A DNA stretch of 64,000 bases, taken from Candidatus Melainabacteria bacterium. Lineage in GTDB: Bacteria; Cyanobacteriota; Vampirovibrionia; Obscuribacterales; Obscuribacteraceae. The DNA is taken from contig CP064963.1 in NCBI GenBank assembly GCA_016699165.1, positions 3,286,001-3,350,000 of the forward strand, given 5' to 3'. How positions within the stretch are numbered: position 1 is the stretch's first letter; every line of letters starts with the position of its first letter. The notes below the pieces were generated by a model, which was not told the origin of the DNA, did no database searches, and saw only the letters and a list, made by a program, of their open reading frames with translations. The position numbers were made by a program, and so were the translations under genes. Positions 25,547-34,637 of the stretch are shown piece by piece.

Positions 25547-28500
25547 ATGAGTCCGCGCGCATTCCAAACTGTGCTCGTAGCTCCAATGGCGCCAAAAGAG
25601 AGAAAAGATCTTGAAAGCCGGGTCCTAGCCGCCGCATTCAAGCAAAGTTTTCAGCGCGGGGATACCGAGGGCGCCAATTTGGCGCATAAGCAAATTTATC
25701 TGCTTCTCAAGGCGGGCGAGAATGATAGCGCAGCTGAGGAGAATGGGGAAGCTCTCGACAATGGAGCATCTCAAGAGCCTGGGGAAGCAATTTCGCAGGG
25801 CTCACCGGAGCAAGCCGAGGACAGAGCTGGCACCCGCGAGATAGATCTTGGTGGCGCCGAGTACGCCAAGCTTGAAGTGGAGGCGATGGAAAAGCTTACT
25901 GCTAAAGCAAAAGCCAAGCTTACAAAAGAAAATATTACCGTTGCCACTGGCGCCAGTGCCACAGCATCAAAACTTCCGGCTCAACCGCCTTCAATACAAG
26001 CAAGCGAACGTGCCACGACTCAAGACCAGGAATTGCCACGAACAAATTCGTATGTACTTTTGCATGTCGAACCTGGAGCCAGTTTTCGCGAAATTCATAT
26101 TTCCTTCTTGCGACTAGTGCGCAGACTTTTGTTTGATTTCAATCTCGCTCCCAAAAAGAAGAAGCGCGGCATGATCAGAGAGCTTCAACAAATCTGGGTT
26201 GCGCACGATATTTTAAGTGATCCACTTACTCGCACAGATTACGATATTCGTTTTTTGGGATTAAAAGCACCAGTCACAGGCACCACTGAAGGTGTCACCG
26301 AAAGTGGTGGCGTTCTTTTCAAGGTTGGCGAATTGCTTGAATCAGCAGGTTTGCTTGAACCTACCGAACTAGAAATTGCAGCCGACATGCACAAAGCAAT
26401 GCCAGAAATGTTGTTTGGAACATTTTTGGTTAAGCAGGGATTCATTACCGAAGGCGACCTCGATCAGGCGGTCTTAGGTCAGGAACTGGTCAAAGATAAC
26501 CTAATCAAACTCGATGTGTTTAAGCAGGCTATGAGTGGATGGCTCACTTCGCAAACACCAATCAAAGATTATTTGGTAAACGAAAATATTATTACCAAAG
26601 AAGAGATTGAGCGCATAATCGCTAAGAATCTGCAAGAGATACAAGTACAAAAAGTGACCCAGTCTCAAGCACCTGCGCGGACCGGCATGGCAAGCCGAAT
26701 TCAACTAATATCTTCTGGTCCCATGATCAATACCGAAGAAGCGGCTAGGCGCATGATAAGCAAAGGACACGCCATTCCCGGATGGAAAGATCAGCTTGAC
26801 TGGAGCCAACCAGAAGACGAAGAAATTGCCAAATTCGAGCATGCTGTCAGACAAGAAAAAGAATACGCAAAACCAGACATCGAAGATATTGGCTCGGGCG
26901 CAGCTACTCAAAAGAGTGGAAAGAAATCGCTACGTTCTTTGATGGATGGAATTCACGCGCCCGAACTAGCAGAAACCCCTAAATCAAAAACTCGCAAAAC
27001 CATTGCCGATCTCATGGGACCTCTGGTTGATGAGGATTTGACTAAGCCAGCAAATGTAGATGAAATCTCTAACTTATCTCAATTGCTTAAGCCCGAAGAA
27101 TTACAAGTGATGGAAGCGCTCGAATCAATCGACACTGCTATAGCAAATGACGTGGTGCGAATCAAAGATGCGATGAGCGACACATCAGATTCGCTCAGAC
27201 GTCCAATGCCACCGCAAGCTGAAAAATATTCGGATATAACAGCCGACAAGCCGCTTCCTGAGGTGGCTAACCCGCCAGGACCACTTCGTACCTGGATGGA
27301 AGAAGAGTCCGGTTTTGGTTTTGACGAAGGCAGTTATGATGAAGCGGAAGATATCGAATTCGGTTTTGATTTCGATCGAAATAGTGAAGACGAAGAACCC
27401 GCAGCACCGCCTCGTTACAGCGATGATTCAATCACAAGCGAAGATATCGACAATCCATTTGATCATTTAGATAATCACGAAGATTCATTGGAAGAAGATC
27501 TGGATGCTGCGTACGATCGCACTACCGCACCAGATACAGTGCCAACGCAAGAAACAGAATTCCCTCAAGAGCAAGATGAAATTTGGGAGTACGTAGAAGA
27601 TTCTAATCATCATGAAGAAACCGTACTAAAAGCCGAACAAGCAGAAGAAAATTTACTTGAAATAGTCGAGGATGAAGAAGCCGAAGTCGAAGAAATGGTC
27701 GAAGTTGAAGTTGTGGTTGAGTCTGAACTAGACGGCGATAAAGATCTTATTGGCATGAAAACTCGAGAATTTGAAATCGAATTAGCCGACGAGGCTTTGC
27801 TCGAACAGATAGGCACCATGAGCGGTTGGGCAATAGAGCCGTTTAAGGCGCCGAACACTCCCCCTATGCCACCTGAGCCACCCAGGTTGCTCGAACCCGA
27901 GGCTGCGCCACCTCCGCCGCCAGCAATTGAGTCTGTACCGCCATTTGCTGATCAGTATATTCCTCCTAAAGAAGATCTCGAAATAACCCGCGAGCGCAGT
28001 CGCAATATGGAAGAGACTGGTGCAATTTCGGCAGATTTAGCCAGGCGCGCAGTGGCTGAAGTGGAAATGAAAGCCAAACAAGAAGCTGAATTGAAATTTA
28101 AGTCTGAGCAGCCTCCCGAGCTTGAGCCGGAGTTCAGTGTTCATTTTGTGCAGGCAGACGAAGACAGTACCGTAGAAGACTTGGAGCCGATTGTTATTAC
28201 TCAGGAAAATGTTCTACCTGAGATTAAAACAGAGAGTGAGACAGAGACTGAGACTAAGATTGAGACCGAAAATGCGCTTGAAATTGCACCTGAAAACCAA
28301 GTAGTCGAAATGCAGACTTCTGAAAAGCCTCCAGGCAACGAAGAAACATCTGAATGGCAGCTGGTTTATAAAATATCCGGCTCACTAGCTGATGCTTTGA
28401 TGTCAGACGATGATGACGAAACAGATATGGGTAATTTAGCTCCCAAGCTGGACGATGTGAATGTATTCGTTACGCCAAGCCAGTTCTCCAGTCGACCCAT

Positions 28501-28558
28501 AACAAAAGAATGGGATCGAGTGGAAGAATCAGGCGAAGACAAAGACGACGAAGATTAA
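25547..28558 (+). CDS. large divergent J-domain protein with long acidic tail
   Basis: A 1003-residue protein. The N-terminal third is the paralogue of the 272-residue protein at 3672-4490. It has a helical opener (LESRVLAAAFKQS, GDTEGANLAHKQ), a Glu/Ala-rich insert, a J-like domain (about 165-240, SYVLLHVEPGASFREIH to RTDYDIRFLGL) without the HPD tripeptide, then the helical GELLESAGLL/FLVKQGFITEGDLDQAV repeats like MshEN. From about 440 on it is very acidic, Pro/Glu-rich and probably disordered, with a strongly charged run near 690-740. The missing HPD means it probably does not stimulate DnaK. No transmembrane segment. It may be a scaffold. Confidence 0.78.
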   Translation: MSPRAFQTVLVAPMAPKERKDLESRVLAAAFKQSFQRGDTEGANLAHKQIYLLLKAGENDSAAEENGEALDNGASQEPGEAISQGSPEQAEDRAGTREIDLGGAEYAKLEVEAMEKLTAKAKAKLTKENITVATGASATASKLPAQPPSIQASERATTQDQELPRTNSYVLLHVEPGASFREIHISFLRLVRRLLFDFNLAPKKKKRGMIRELQQIWVAHDILSDPLTRTDYDIRFLGLKAPVTGTTEGVTESGGVLFKVGELLESAGLLEPTELEIAADMHKAMPEMLFGTFLVKQGFITEGDLDQAVLGQELVKDNLIKLDVFKQAMSGWLTSQTPIKDYLVNENIITKEEIERIIAKNLQEIQVQKVTQSQAPARTGMASRIQLISSGPMINTEEAARRMISKGHAIPGWKDQLDWSQPEDEEIAKFEHAVRQEKEYAKPDIEDIGSGAATQKSGKKSLRSLMDGIHAPELAETPKSKTRKTIADLMGPLVDEDLTKPANVDEISNLSQLLKPEELQVMEALESIDTAIANDVVRIKDAMSDTSDSLRRPMPPQAEKYSDITADKPLPEVANPPGPLRTWMEEESGFGFDEGSYDEAEDIEFGFDFDRNSEDEEPAAPPRYSDDSITSEDIDNPFDHLDNHEDSLEEDLDAAYDRTTAPDTVPTQETEFPQEQDEIWEYVEDSNHHEETVLKAEQAEENLLEIVEDEEAEVEEMVEVEVVVESELDGDKDLIGMKTREFEIELADEALLEQIGTMSGWAIEPFKAPNTPPMPPEPPRLLEPEAAPPPPPAIESVPPFADQYIPPKEDLEITRERSRNMEETGAISADLARRAVAEVEMKAKQEAELKFKSEQPPELEPEFSVHFVQADEDSTVEDLEPIVITQENVLPEIKTESETETETKIETENALEIAPENQVVEMQTSEKPPGNEETSEWQLVYKISGSLADALMSDDDDETDMGNLAPKLDDVNVFVTPSQFSSRPITKEWDRVEESGEDKDDED

Positions 28559-28559
28559 T

Positions 28560-31478
28560 CTAGAGTGCTAAAATTTCGTCGATGCAAGAGTCTTCCTGAC
28601 CGCTTGAAATAGACTTGTTCAGCCCTTCGAGCCACTCTTTTTCTTTAGCTGTTTTGAGTTTTCGATTATTTAGTTTGGCCCTGTTTTGTTCGGCCAGGTC
28701 GTATTGTCCATTTTTAATTAGAACTGCACAAACAAAAAAGTGCGGACGATTACTTATTGGATAAATCTGGCTTGCAGTCTTCATTCGCCATAGTGCGCTT
28801 TGAGTATCGCCAAGCTTTAAATGACAATGTGCAGCATAAAAATTGGCGATGTATTGCAGCGGATTTATTTCGAGTGATTTTTCAAATTGAGCTAGGCAAT
28901 CGCTTGGATTTGAACCATTTCGAAAATTACTAAAAGCCTTGTAAGTAATCGATGCGGGCGAGTCTGGCGGTCCAAATAAGCTTGAATCTAAATTGTTTGG
29001 ATAAACTTCGCTGAGAGTTTCAGGTTCAACTTTAGAAAGTAAATAATAGTCAGATGCGCAGGTGTAGAGCGGCATTTCGCGTGCGATGCGTGAATATTTC
29101 AACTGATTTTTTAGTTTGGGTAATGGATCAGATAAATTGGATCGAAGGTAGAGTTCTAATTCTTTTATTTGCTTTTCGTTTGCTGGTTTTTTGCGAGCAC
29201 AGTTCAGTTCAACTTTTAAATTGTCATCTGTATTGGGAAATACAAGTTTTTGAGCATTCGTTCTGCCTACGAAATTGGCTAGAAGATCGGACGGAGTGTT
29301 GATTCCAATTGAATACAATTGCTGTTTGAAATCGACAAAGTCAAAAATGTTTTTTAATCTGGTTACTAAAAGTTCAGGATTTTGGCAAGAAATTAAAATA
29401 ACCTCCCCTGCTCCTCTTGGTTGAAATGCAACACATCGATTTTCAGTTCCATTATTTTCGAACGTAATCGAGAAGGCATCTAAGAGGCTGCGTAAATCCG
29501 TTTCATTCAAGCCATAAAGCTGGATCCATTGAACAAAAGTTCCATCATCTTTCAGTTTGCTCTTAGCCAATTTAAAAAATTCAGTAGTATACAGATTGGC
29601 AGAACCAGAGTTAGATGGCTCTCCTGGCTGCGATACAATCCAATCGTATTTTTCTTTAGTATTGCTTAGAAACTGTCTTGCGTCGGCAATTTTGATTTTG
29701 CATTTGGGAGAATCCCATGGCGTGTGGTTATACGCTGCGAACTCTTTGGCTGCTTCAAGAACTGTTTTTTCGATTTCGACGACAGTACATTCTTTGGCGT
29801 CGTTCAGTCCAATTGCAGTACCGCATGTCATTCCTGTTCCCATACCAATTACTAGTCCTGAACTTTGCTTGGTGCCATTTAATGCCTGAGGTAAAAGTCC
29901 TAGCAAAACTTGGGTGGGCATGTCTGACATTAGTGGTGGGATGTCGGATGGGACGGGGTCTGGAATCGAGCCCTCGGTCTTTCCATTTGTTTTGAGCACA
30001 AATAGACCATTCACATTTTCGACGCTCACCACCGAATTTTGTCCTTCCTTAAAAAAGCGTAGACTGTTTGGAGCGCTATGAGTCATTGCTTCTTTGGACC
30101 ATTGAGTTCTCAGCATGATGAGAGGCGCAGAAAGTACTATAAGTGTCAAACAAACACCGCTAATAATTGTGATTCTTGCTTTGCTGATTTGAAAGATAAG
30201 AACTAGCGAGCAGACATATAGAGTGCCGAGAATAACGAGAAAACACATTTCGGTAGTTGTGTTTCCTGTTTTCGAGCTATAGCCCTCAAACAAAGCCCAG
30301 AGCGATATATAGCCTGATACACATCCGACTGTATTGTAGGCAAGAAGTTTTGCTGTTCGTTTGGACAATGATAGTACAAGAGGAAATATGGTGCCGCATA
30401 TGGTGCAAGGAGTAAGCACTAGTAAATTCATGCAGATAGCCAATAGCATCATTTTGATAGGAAAATAGTTGGTTTGACCAAAGATTGCAAGCGATTGTTC
30501 AAGTAGGCTTGGGAAATAATTTGGAAGTAAGGACAAGCCAAAAATGCTTGCCATCAAGCAAAGCGCAGCAAAAGTAAAAATCACCACCAGAGCTTGCATT
30601 GCGTTTGTTGCTTGTATTTCTTTGCGTGAGTTGACTGCAGAAACTATCCAGGCGCCGCAGCTTAAGCCGCCAAGACAAAAGGCGACCACTAATCCAAATG
30701 TGTAAGTATTGGTACCAGCGATTAAACTGAAATATCGAGTCCAACAGACTTCCAGCATCATTATTAGCCAACCCGAAATAAAGGCAATGGAAGGTAAGAG
30801 CTGATGGGAAGATTCTGATTCTAAATCTTCTTGTGTATCGGAAAGGATTTTGTTTCTGGACCAAAATAGTGCTGCGCCAATAAGCAAATTTATTGCTGCT
30901 GCAAAAAATAGAGTTACTGAGATTCCAAAGAGAGGAAGGCACAAGAAGCTTGTGCAAATCACACCCGCAAGAGCGCCTGTAGTATTCAGGGCGTAACTTG
31001 CCAAAACTGCCTTTGTGTTGCCGTTTTGGCGGAACAGATCAATTGCTATGGGCAAAGTAGCTCCCATACAAATGGTCGGAATTAATAATAAGAATATTGA
31101 AATGGCAGTAGTAAGTGTCGGGTCAGGAATAGGTGAAGCTGTAAGCCGGGACAGAGCGATCGACGCTATTGCGCTTGCTCCGAGTAGCAATTCAAGTAGC
31201 GCCCAGACCTTGCCTGGATTCTTGATTTTGTTCTTACTTTGAGCAATTGAGACGAGCATGGCACCTATTGCCATTCCGCCAAGAAAAACGCATACAATCA
31301 GTGATACAGACGAGAAGGTTCCGCCAAGCATTCGCACAAGAATGCGCTGCCAGACGATTTCGTAAATGAGCGCTGCAAATCCCGAGAAAAATAAAGCGCT
31401 TAAAAGAAAAGGCTTATGTAATGGGCTGGACTGATCTAACATATTAGGCATTAGGCTATATCTTAATGCGCCTGGCAT
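28560..31478 (-). CDS. multi-TM spermidine-synthase-like protein with C-terminal TPRs
   Basis: A fused protein of 972 residues from the ATG at 31478; a GTG at 31556 would overlap sbcC and add a non-conserved stretch. About a dozen membrane helices (first half) begin with SALFFSGFAALIYEIVWQRILV, written here in parts, a start typical of the fused MFS/spermidine synthase group. A spermidine-synthase-like Rossmann domain follows, with GLVIGMGTGMTCGTA, TVVEIEKTVLEAA and IVSQPGEPSNSG. Helical TPR-like repeats (about 880-960) end it. Catalysis of polyamine synthesis is doubtful in this group; the true substrate is unknown. The end abuts the J-domain gene (1 bp apart). Confidence 0.82.
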   Translation of the reverse strand: MPGALRYSLMPNMLDQSSPLHKPFLLSALFFSGFAALIYEIVWQRILVRMLGGTFSSVSLIVCVFLGGMAIGAMLVSIAQSKNKIKNPGKVWALLELLLGASAIASIALSRLTASPIPDPTLTTAISIFLLLIPTICMGATLPIAIDLFRQNGNTKAVLASYALNTTGALAGVICTSFLCLPLFGISVTLFFAAAINLLIGAALFWSRNKILSDTQEDLESESSHQLLPSIAFISGWLIMMLEVCWTRYFSLIAGTNTYTFGLVVAFCLGGLSCGAWIVSAVNSRKEIQATNAMQALVVIFTFAALCLMASIFGLSLLPNYFPSLLEQSLAIFGQTNYFPIKMMLLAICMNLLVLTPCTICGTIFPLVLSLSKRTAKLLAYNTVGCVSGYISLWALFEGYSSKTGNTTTEMCFLVILGTLYVCSLVLIFQISKARITIISGVCLTLIVLSAPLIMLRTQWSKEAMTHSAPNSLRFFKEGQNSVVSVENVNGLFVLKTNGKTEGSIPDPVPSDIPPLMSDMPTQVLLGLLPQALNGTKQSSGLVIGMGTGMTCGTAIGLNDAKECTVVEIEKTVLEAAKEFAAYNHTPWDSPKCKIKIADARQFLSNTKEKYDWIVSQPGEPSNSGSANLYTTEFFKLAKSKLKDDGTFVQWIQLYGLNETDLRSLLDAFSITFENNGTENRCVAFQPRGAGEVILISCQNPELLVTRLKNIFDFVDFKQQLYSIGINTPSDLLANFVGRTNAQKLVFPNTDDNLKVELNCARKKPANEKQIKELELYLRSNLSDPLPKLKNQLKYSRIAREMPLYTCASDYYLLSKVEPETLSEVYPNNLDSSLFGPPDSPASITYKAFSNFRNGSNPSDCLAQFEKSLEINPLQYIANFYAAHCHLKLGDTQSALWRMKTASQIYPISNRPHFFVCAVLIKNGQYDLAEQNRAKLNNRKLKTAKEKEWLEGLNKSISSGQEDSCIDEILAL

Positions 31479-31508
31479 AATTTGTCTTACTGACAAGGGA
31501 ACCGCCTC

Positions 31509-34500
31509 TTGATTCTGAGGACGCTTACTCTCCACAACTTCATGAGCTACGCTCACACCAAGCTGGATCTAGATTCGGTCGCTGTTGCCTGCCTTTCTGG
31601 ATCAAATGGATCGGGCAAGTCTGCGCTTCTAGATGCAGTCACTTGGGCTATTTGGGAAGCTGCACGTTCTGGCTCGGATGAACTGATTCGCATCGGCGAA
31701 GGCGAAATGTGGGTGGAAGTGATTTTCGATTATGAAGGTCGAACTTTCAAAATTATTCGCTCCAGACAAAGACGCATGTCTAGAAGCGGTGGCGCTGGCT
31801 CTTCTAAAGGCAATCTTGAATTCCAGGTGCTTGAGTCAAGCACAAGTGCTGTGCCGGCTCTAGTTGCAGCGGGAGGTGGCGGGGACGGCGAAATAGAAGT
31901 AGAGAAAGAAATCAATGCTTTGGATGTCGGACAAAAACGAACCTGGAGAAGTCTGACCGGGGGTAGTATGCGTCACACGCAGCTGGCTATCACCCAGCTT
32001 TTGCGCATGGATTTTGATACGTTTGTGAATAGTGCTTATTTAAAACAAGGGCGCGGAGACGAGTTTACTACCAGGCAACCGGCTGAGCGCAAACAAGTTC
32101 TGTCTGAAATTTTGGGGCTATCTTACTTCGACCGTATGCAGGAAGCGTCTCGTCAAAAGGCTAAAGATCTCAAATTGCGACTTGAGTTTATGGAAGGCGA
32201 ACTTCTTAAAATAGATGAGCTTGAAGAGCGACTCAAAGAAATTGAATCGCAGAAAGTGGTGGCACACGAAGAGCTTGAAGCCACTCTTAAAAGTTGGCAG
32301 CAACTGGACTTGTCACGAAGCGACATCAAAAATAAGATGGAGCAACAACGATTTAAAGCTGAGCGTTCGCGCTTATTAGTTCAACAATCAGAAGAAATTG
32401 AAATTGACGTTCTGGATCTCAGGGCGCAAGTTGAGAAAAATCGCAAAGAAGAAAGTCACTGGCAGGAGACTTTGAGCCAGTCTAACTTTATTGAAGAGCA
32501 AGCGCGTTTGTTTATCGAGACAAGAAAGTCGGTCGAAGAGCTTGACCAGAAGTCGATTTTGTATCAAGGTCTCAAAGAAGAGAAGATTGAGTTCCAGTCT
32601 AAATTAGTGAGCTTGCGCAACAATCTTGAATACGAACTTAAGCATATCGAACAAGAAATCAGTGAGTTCAACGCTAAGCAGTCACTTCTAAAACAAGACA
32701 CTGCGGGCAAAGAAAAGACCCAAGCATCTTATAACGAGTATAAATTATTACTCGAACAAGAGCTTGCTTTGTCGATCAAACAAGAAGAATACATGCAATT
32801 GTCTGGTCGCGAAAAAGAACTGCAGTCGGTGCTACTTGAAGCCAAGCTTAAATTGCAAGCTGAAATTGAACAGAAGAAAAATGCCCTAGAAGAACTGAAA
32901 AAGGTTGTCGAATCTGCTCTTACTTTTGATCAAGAAAGAATATCGCTAGAAGAAGAAGCTCAAGCACTAGATAAGCTAGAAGCTGAATTTGAGCTGGTTG
33001 AGCAAGAAGGAATTTCACTTAAATCGCAAATTGAAACTATAGAGTTGCAATCGGCTGAATTCGGACGCCATCAAATAGAATGTCAGCGCAAAATAGACGA
33101 GCTTGAAAGAAACATCGAAACTAGCATCTGTCCTTTGTGTTCGGGGCCCATCGTAGATAAAGTCAAAGTAATAGACAAGTATAAACACGATATCAAAGAC
33201 ATGAATTCTGAGCGCGACATGTTAATCATTCGCCAGCAAGAACTAGTTGACCAGCGCGATAACATGCGAAGCAAGTACAAGGATTTGAAAGCAAGTCTAG
33301 CTGGGCGCAAAGAATTCGATACTCGAATTGGTGCCTTCAATCAAAAAGAGAAAGCAATTGGCGAGTCTAAACAATCGCTCAGCAAGCTAGAATCAGACTT
33401 GATTATTCTTGAGAAAAAATTCGAGTCTGGTAATTTTGCTCAGGTTGAACGGTCCAGTCTTGCTGGCATACAAGTGCAATTGCAGGAACTAGATTTTGAT
33501 CCGTTTGTCTTTACTAATTTACAGTCTGAGTTAAGACAAAGACGTCATATCGAAGCTAAGCATCAGAAATTAGAAAAAGATCTTGCCACACTCAAAGCAA
33601 ATGAAGAAAAGTTTCCGCTTCTTGCCGAGCGCCAGACTGCTATCAAAGAAGAACTGGAAGCCGAGTCGTATGGTCAAGAATGGCGCCAGAAGCTAGTTGA
33701 GAATGCCAAGAAAATAGAAGACCTCCACTATGATCGCGATAGCCATCTTAAACTAAAAACTAGTCTTGCCGAGCTTATGGTTTACGAGCAGAAAGCGCAA
33801 GAGTTATCCAGAGCCAATCTTGAGCTTCCTAAAATTAGACAAGTAATGGAAGAAAATGAAACGAGACTGGCTACAAAACAAAACAGACTGGACGAAATAA
33901 AAAGCGAACTTGAAGAATTAGCCAAAATTGACCAGGCGGATGAGCGCGTTCAGACGCTCGACTTGATCGAATTGGAGCGCGAGATAAAAGAGCTTGAATT
34001 GCTCAAAGACGAAAAGTCCAATGCTTGTGCAGTGTTTGAAAATACAGCAATTGAAATTGGCAAAAATCTTGAAGAATTGAACAAAAAGAAAGACGCCCAA
34101 AAAGAGCTTATACATGAGCGCGAAGATTATATGTTATTGTCCGAGGCGTTCGGCAAGAAAGGCATTCAGGCTCTAATTATCGAGACTGCCATACCCGAGA
34201 TTGAGGCTGAAGCCAATCGTGTTCTTGCAAGGCTTAGCGATAACAAAATGCATGTGGGACTTATTACTCAAGCTAAGACGAAGTCGGGCAATAATTTAGA
34301 GACGCTTGAGATTTTAATTGGCGACGAAGTTGGTACTCGCAATTATGAATTATATAGCGGTGGGGAAGCCTTCAAAGTGAATTTTGCCTTGCGCATTGCT
34401 TTGTCCAGACTTCTTGCAAGACGAGCTGGAGCGCGCCTTGAGACTTTGATTATTGATGAAGGTTTTGGTTCGCAAGACGAGAACTCGCGTGAGAAACTGG

Positions 34501-34637
34501 TCAAATCTATAAAAGCAATCCAGACTGATTTTGCCAAAATCCTGGTTATTACCCATATTCCAGACGTGCGCGAAATGTTTCCAGTACAAATACAAGTTAC
34601 TAAAGAATCTGGAATATCAAGCTTGCAGATTATCTAA
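31509..34637 (+). CDS. sbcC: SbcC/Rad50-type DNA repair ATPase
   Basis: A 1042-residue SMC-like nuclease subunit that tethers and opens DNA ends with SbcD. It has an N-terminal ATPase half with Walker A SGSNGSGKSA (30-39), long coiled coils, a zinc hook CPLC (Cys541, Cys544), and a C-terminal half with the ABC signature LYSGGEAFKVNFALR and Walker B LIIDEGFGSQD. The start is a TTG with AAGGGAA eight bases upstream, giving the family start LTLHNFMSY. No sbcD gene is in the window. Both neighbours are spermidine-synthase-like membrane genes on the minus strand. The 3' end overlaps one of them by 21 bp. Confidence 0.95.
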   Translation: MILRTLTLHNFMSYAHTKLDLDSVAVACLSGSNGSGKSALLDAVTWAIWEAARSGSDELIRIGEGEMWVEVIFDYEGRTFKIIRSRQRRMSRSGGAGSSKGNLEFQVLESSTSAVPALVAAGGGGDGEIEVEKEINALDVGQKRTWRSLTGGSMRHTQLAITQLLRMDFDTFVNSAYLKQGRGDEFTTRQPAERKQVLSEILGLSYFDRMQEASRQKAKDLKLRLEFMEGELLKIDELEERLKEIESQKVVAHEELEATLKSWQQLDLSRSDIKNKMEQQRFKAERSRLLVQQSEEIEIDVLDLRAQVEKNRKEESHWQETLSQSNFIEEQARLFIETRKSVEELDQKSILYQGLKEEKIEFQSKLVSLRNNLEYELKHIEQEISEFNAKQSLLKQDTAGKEKTQASYNEYKLLLEQELALSIKQEEYMQLSGREKELQSVLLEAKLKLQAEIEQKKNALEELKKVVESALTFDQERISLEEEAQALDKLEAEFELVEQEGISLKSQIETIELQSAEFGRHQIECQRKIDELERNIETSICPLCSGPIVDKVKVIDKYKHDIKDMNSERDMLIIRQQELVDQRDNMRSKYKDLKASLAGRKEFDTRIGAFNQKEKAIGESKQSLSKLESDLIILEKKFESGNFAQVERSSLAGIQVQLQELDFDPFVFTNLQSELRQRRHIEAKHQKLEKDLATLKANEEKFPLLAERQTAIKEELEAESYGQEWRQKLVENAKKIEDLHYDRDSHLKLKTSLAELMVYEQKAQELSRANLELPKIRQVMEENETRLATKQNRLDEIKSELEELAKIDQADERVQTLDLIELEREIKELELLKDEKSNACAVFENTAIEIGKNLEELNKKKDAQKELIHEREDYMLLSEAFGKKGIQALIIETAIPEIEAEANRVLARLSDNKMHVGLITQAKTKSGNNLETLEILIGDEVGTRNYELYSGGEAFKVNFALRIALSRLLARRAGARLETLIIDEGFGSQDENSREKLVKSIKAIQTDFAKILVITHIPDVREMFPVQIQVTKESGISSLQII

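Noticed and set aside
27610..27858. 82-codon Ser-rich frame opposite the acidic tail
   Set aside because: Shadow of Glu/Asp codons on the sense strand.
29557..29995. overlapping plus frames inside the 998-codon membrane protein gene
   Set aside because: Sense strand has a spermidine-synthase motif; the plus frames carry none.
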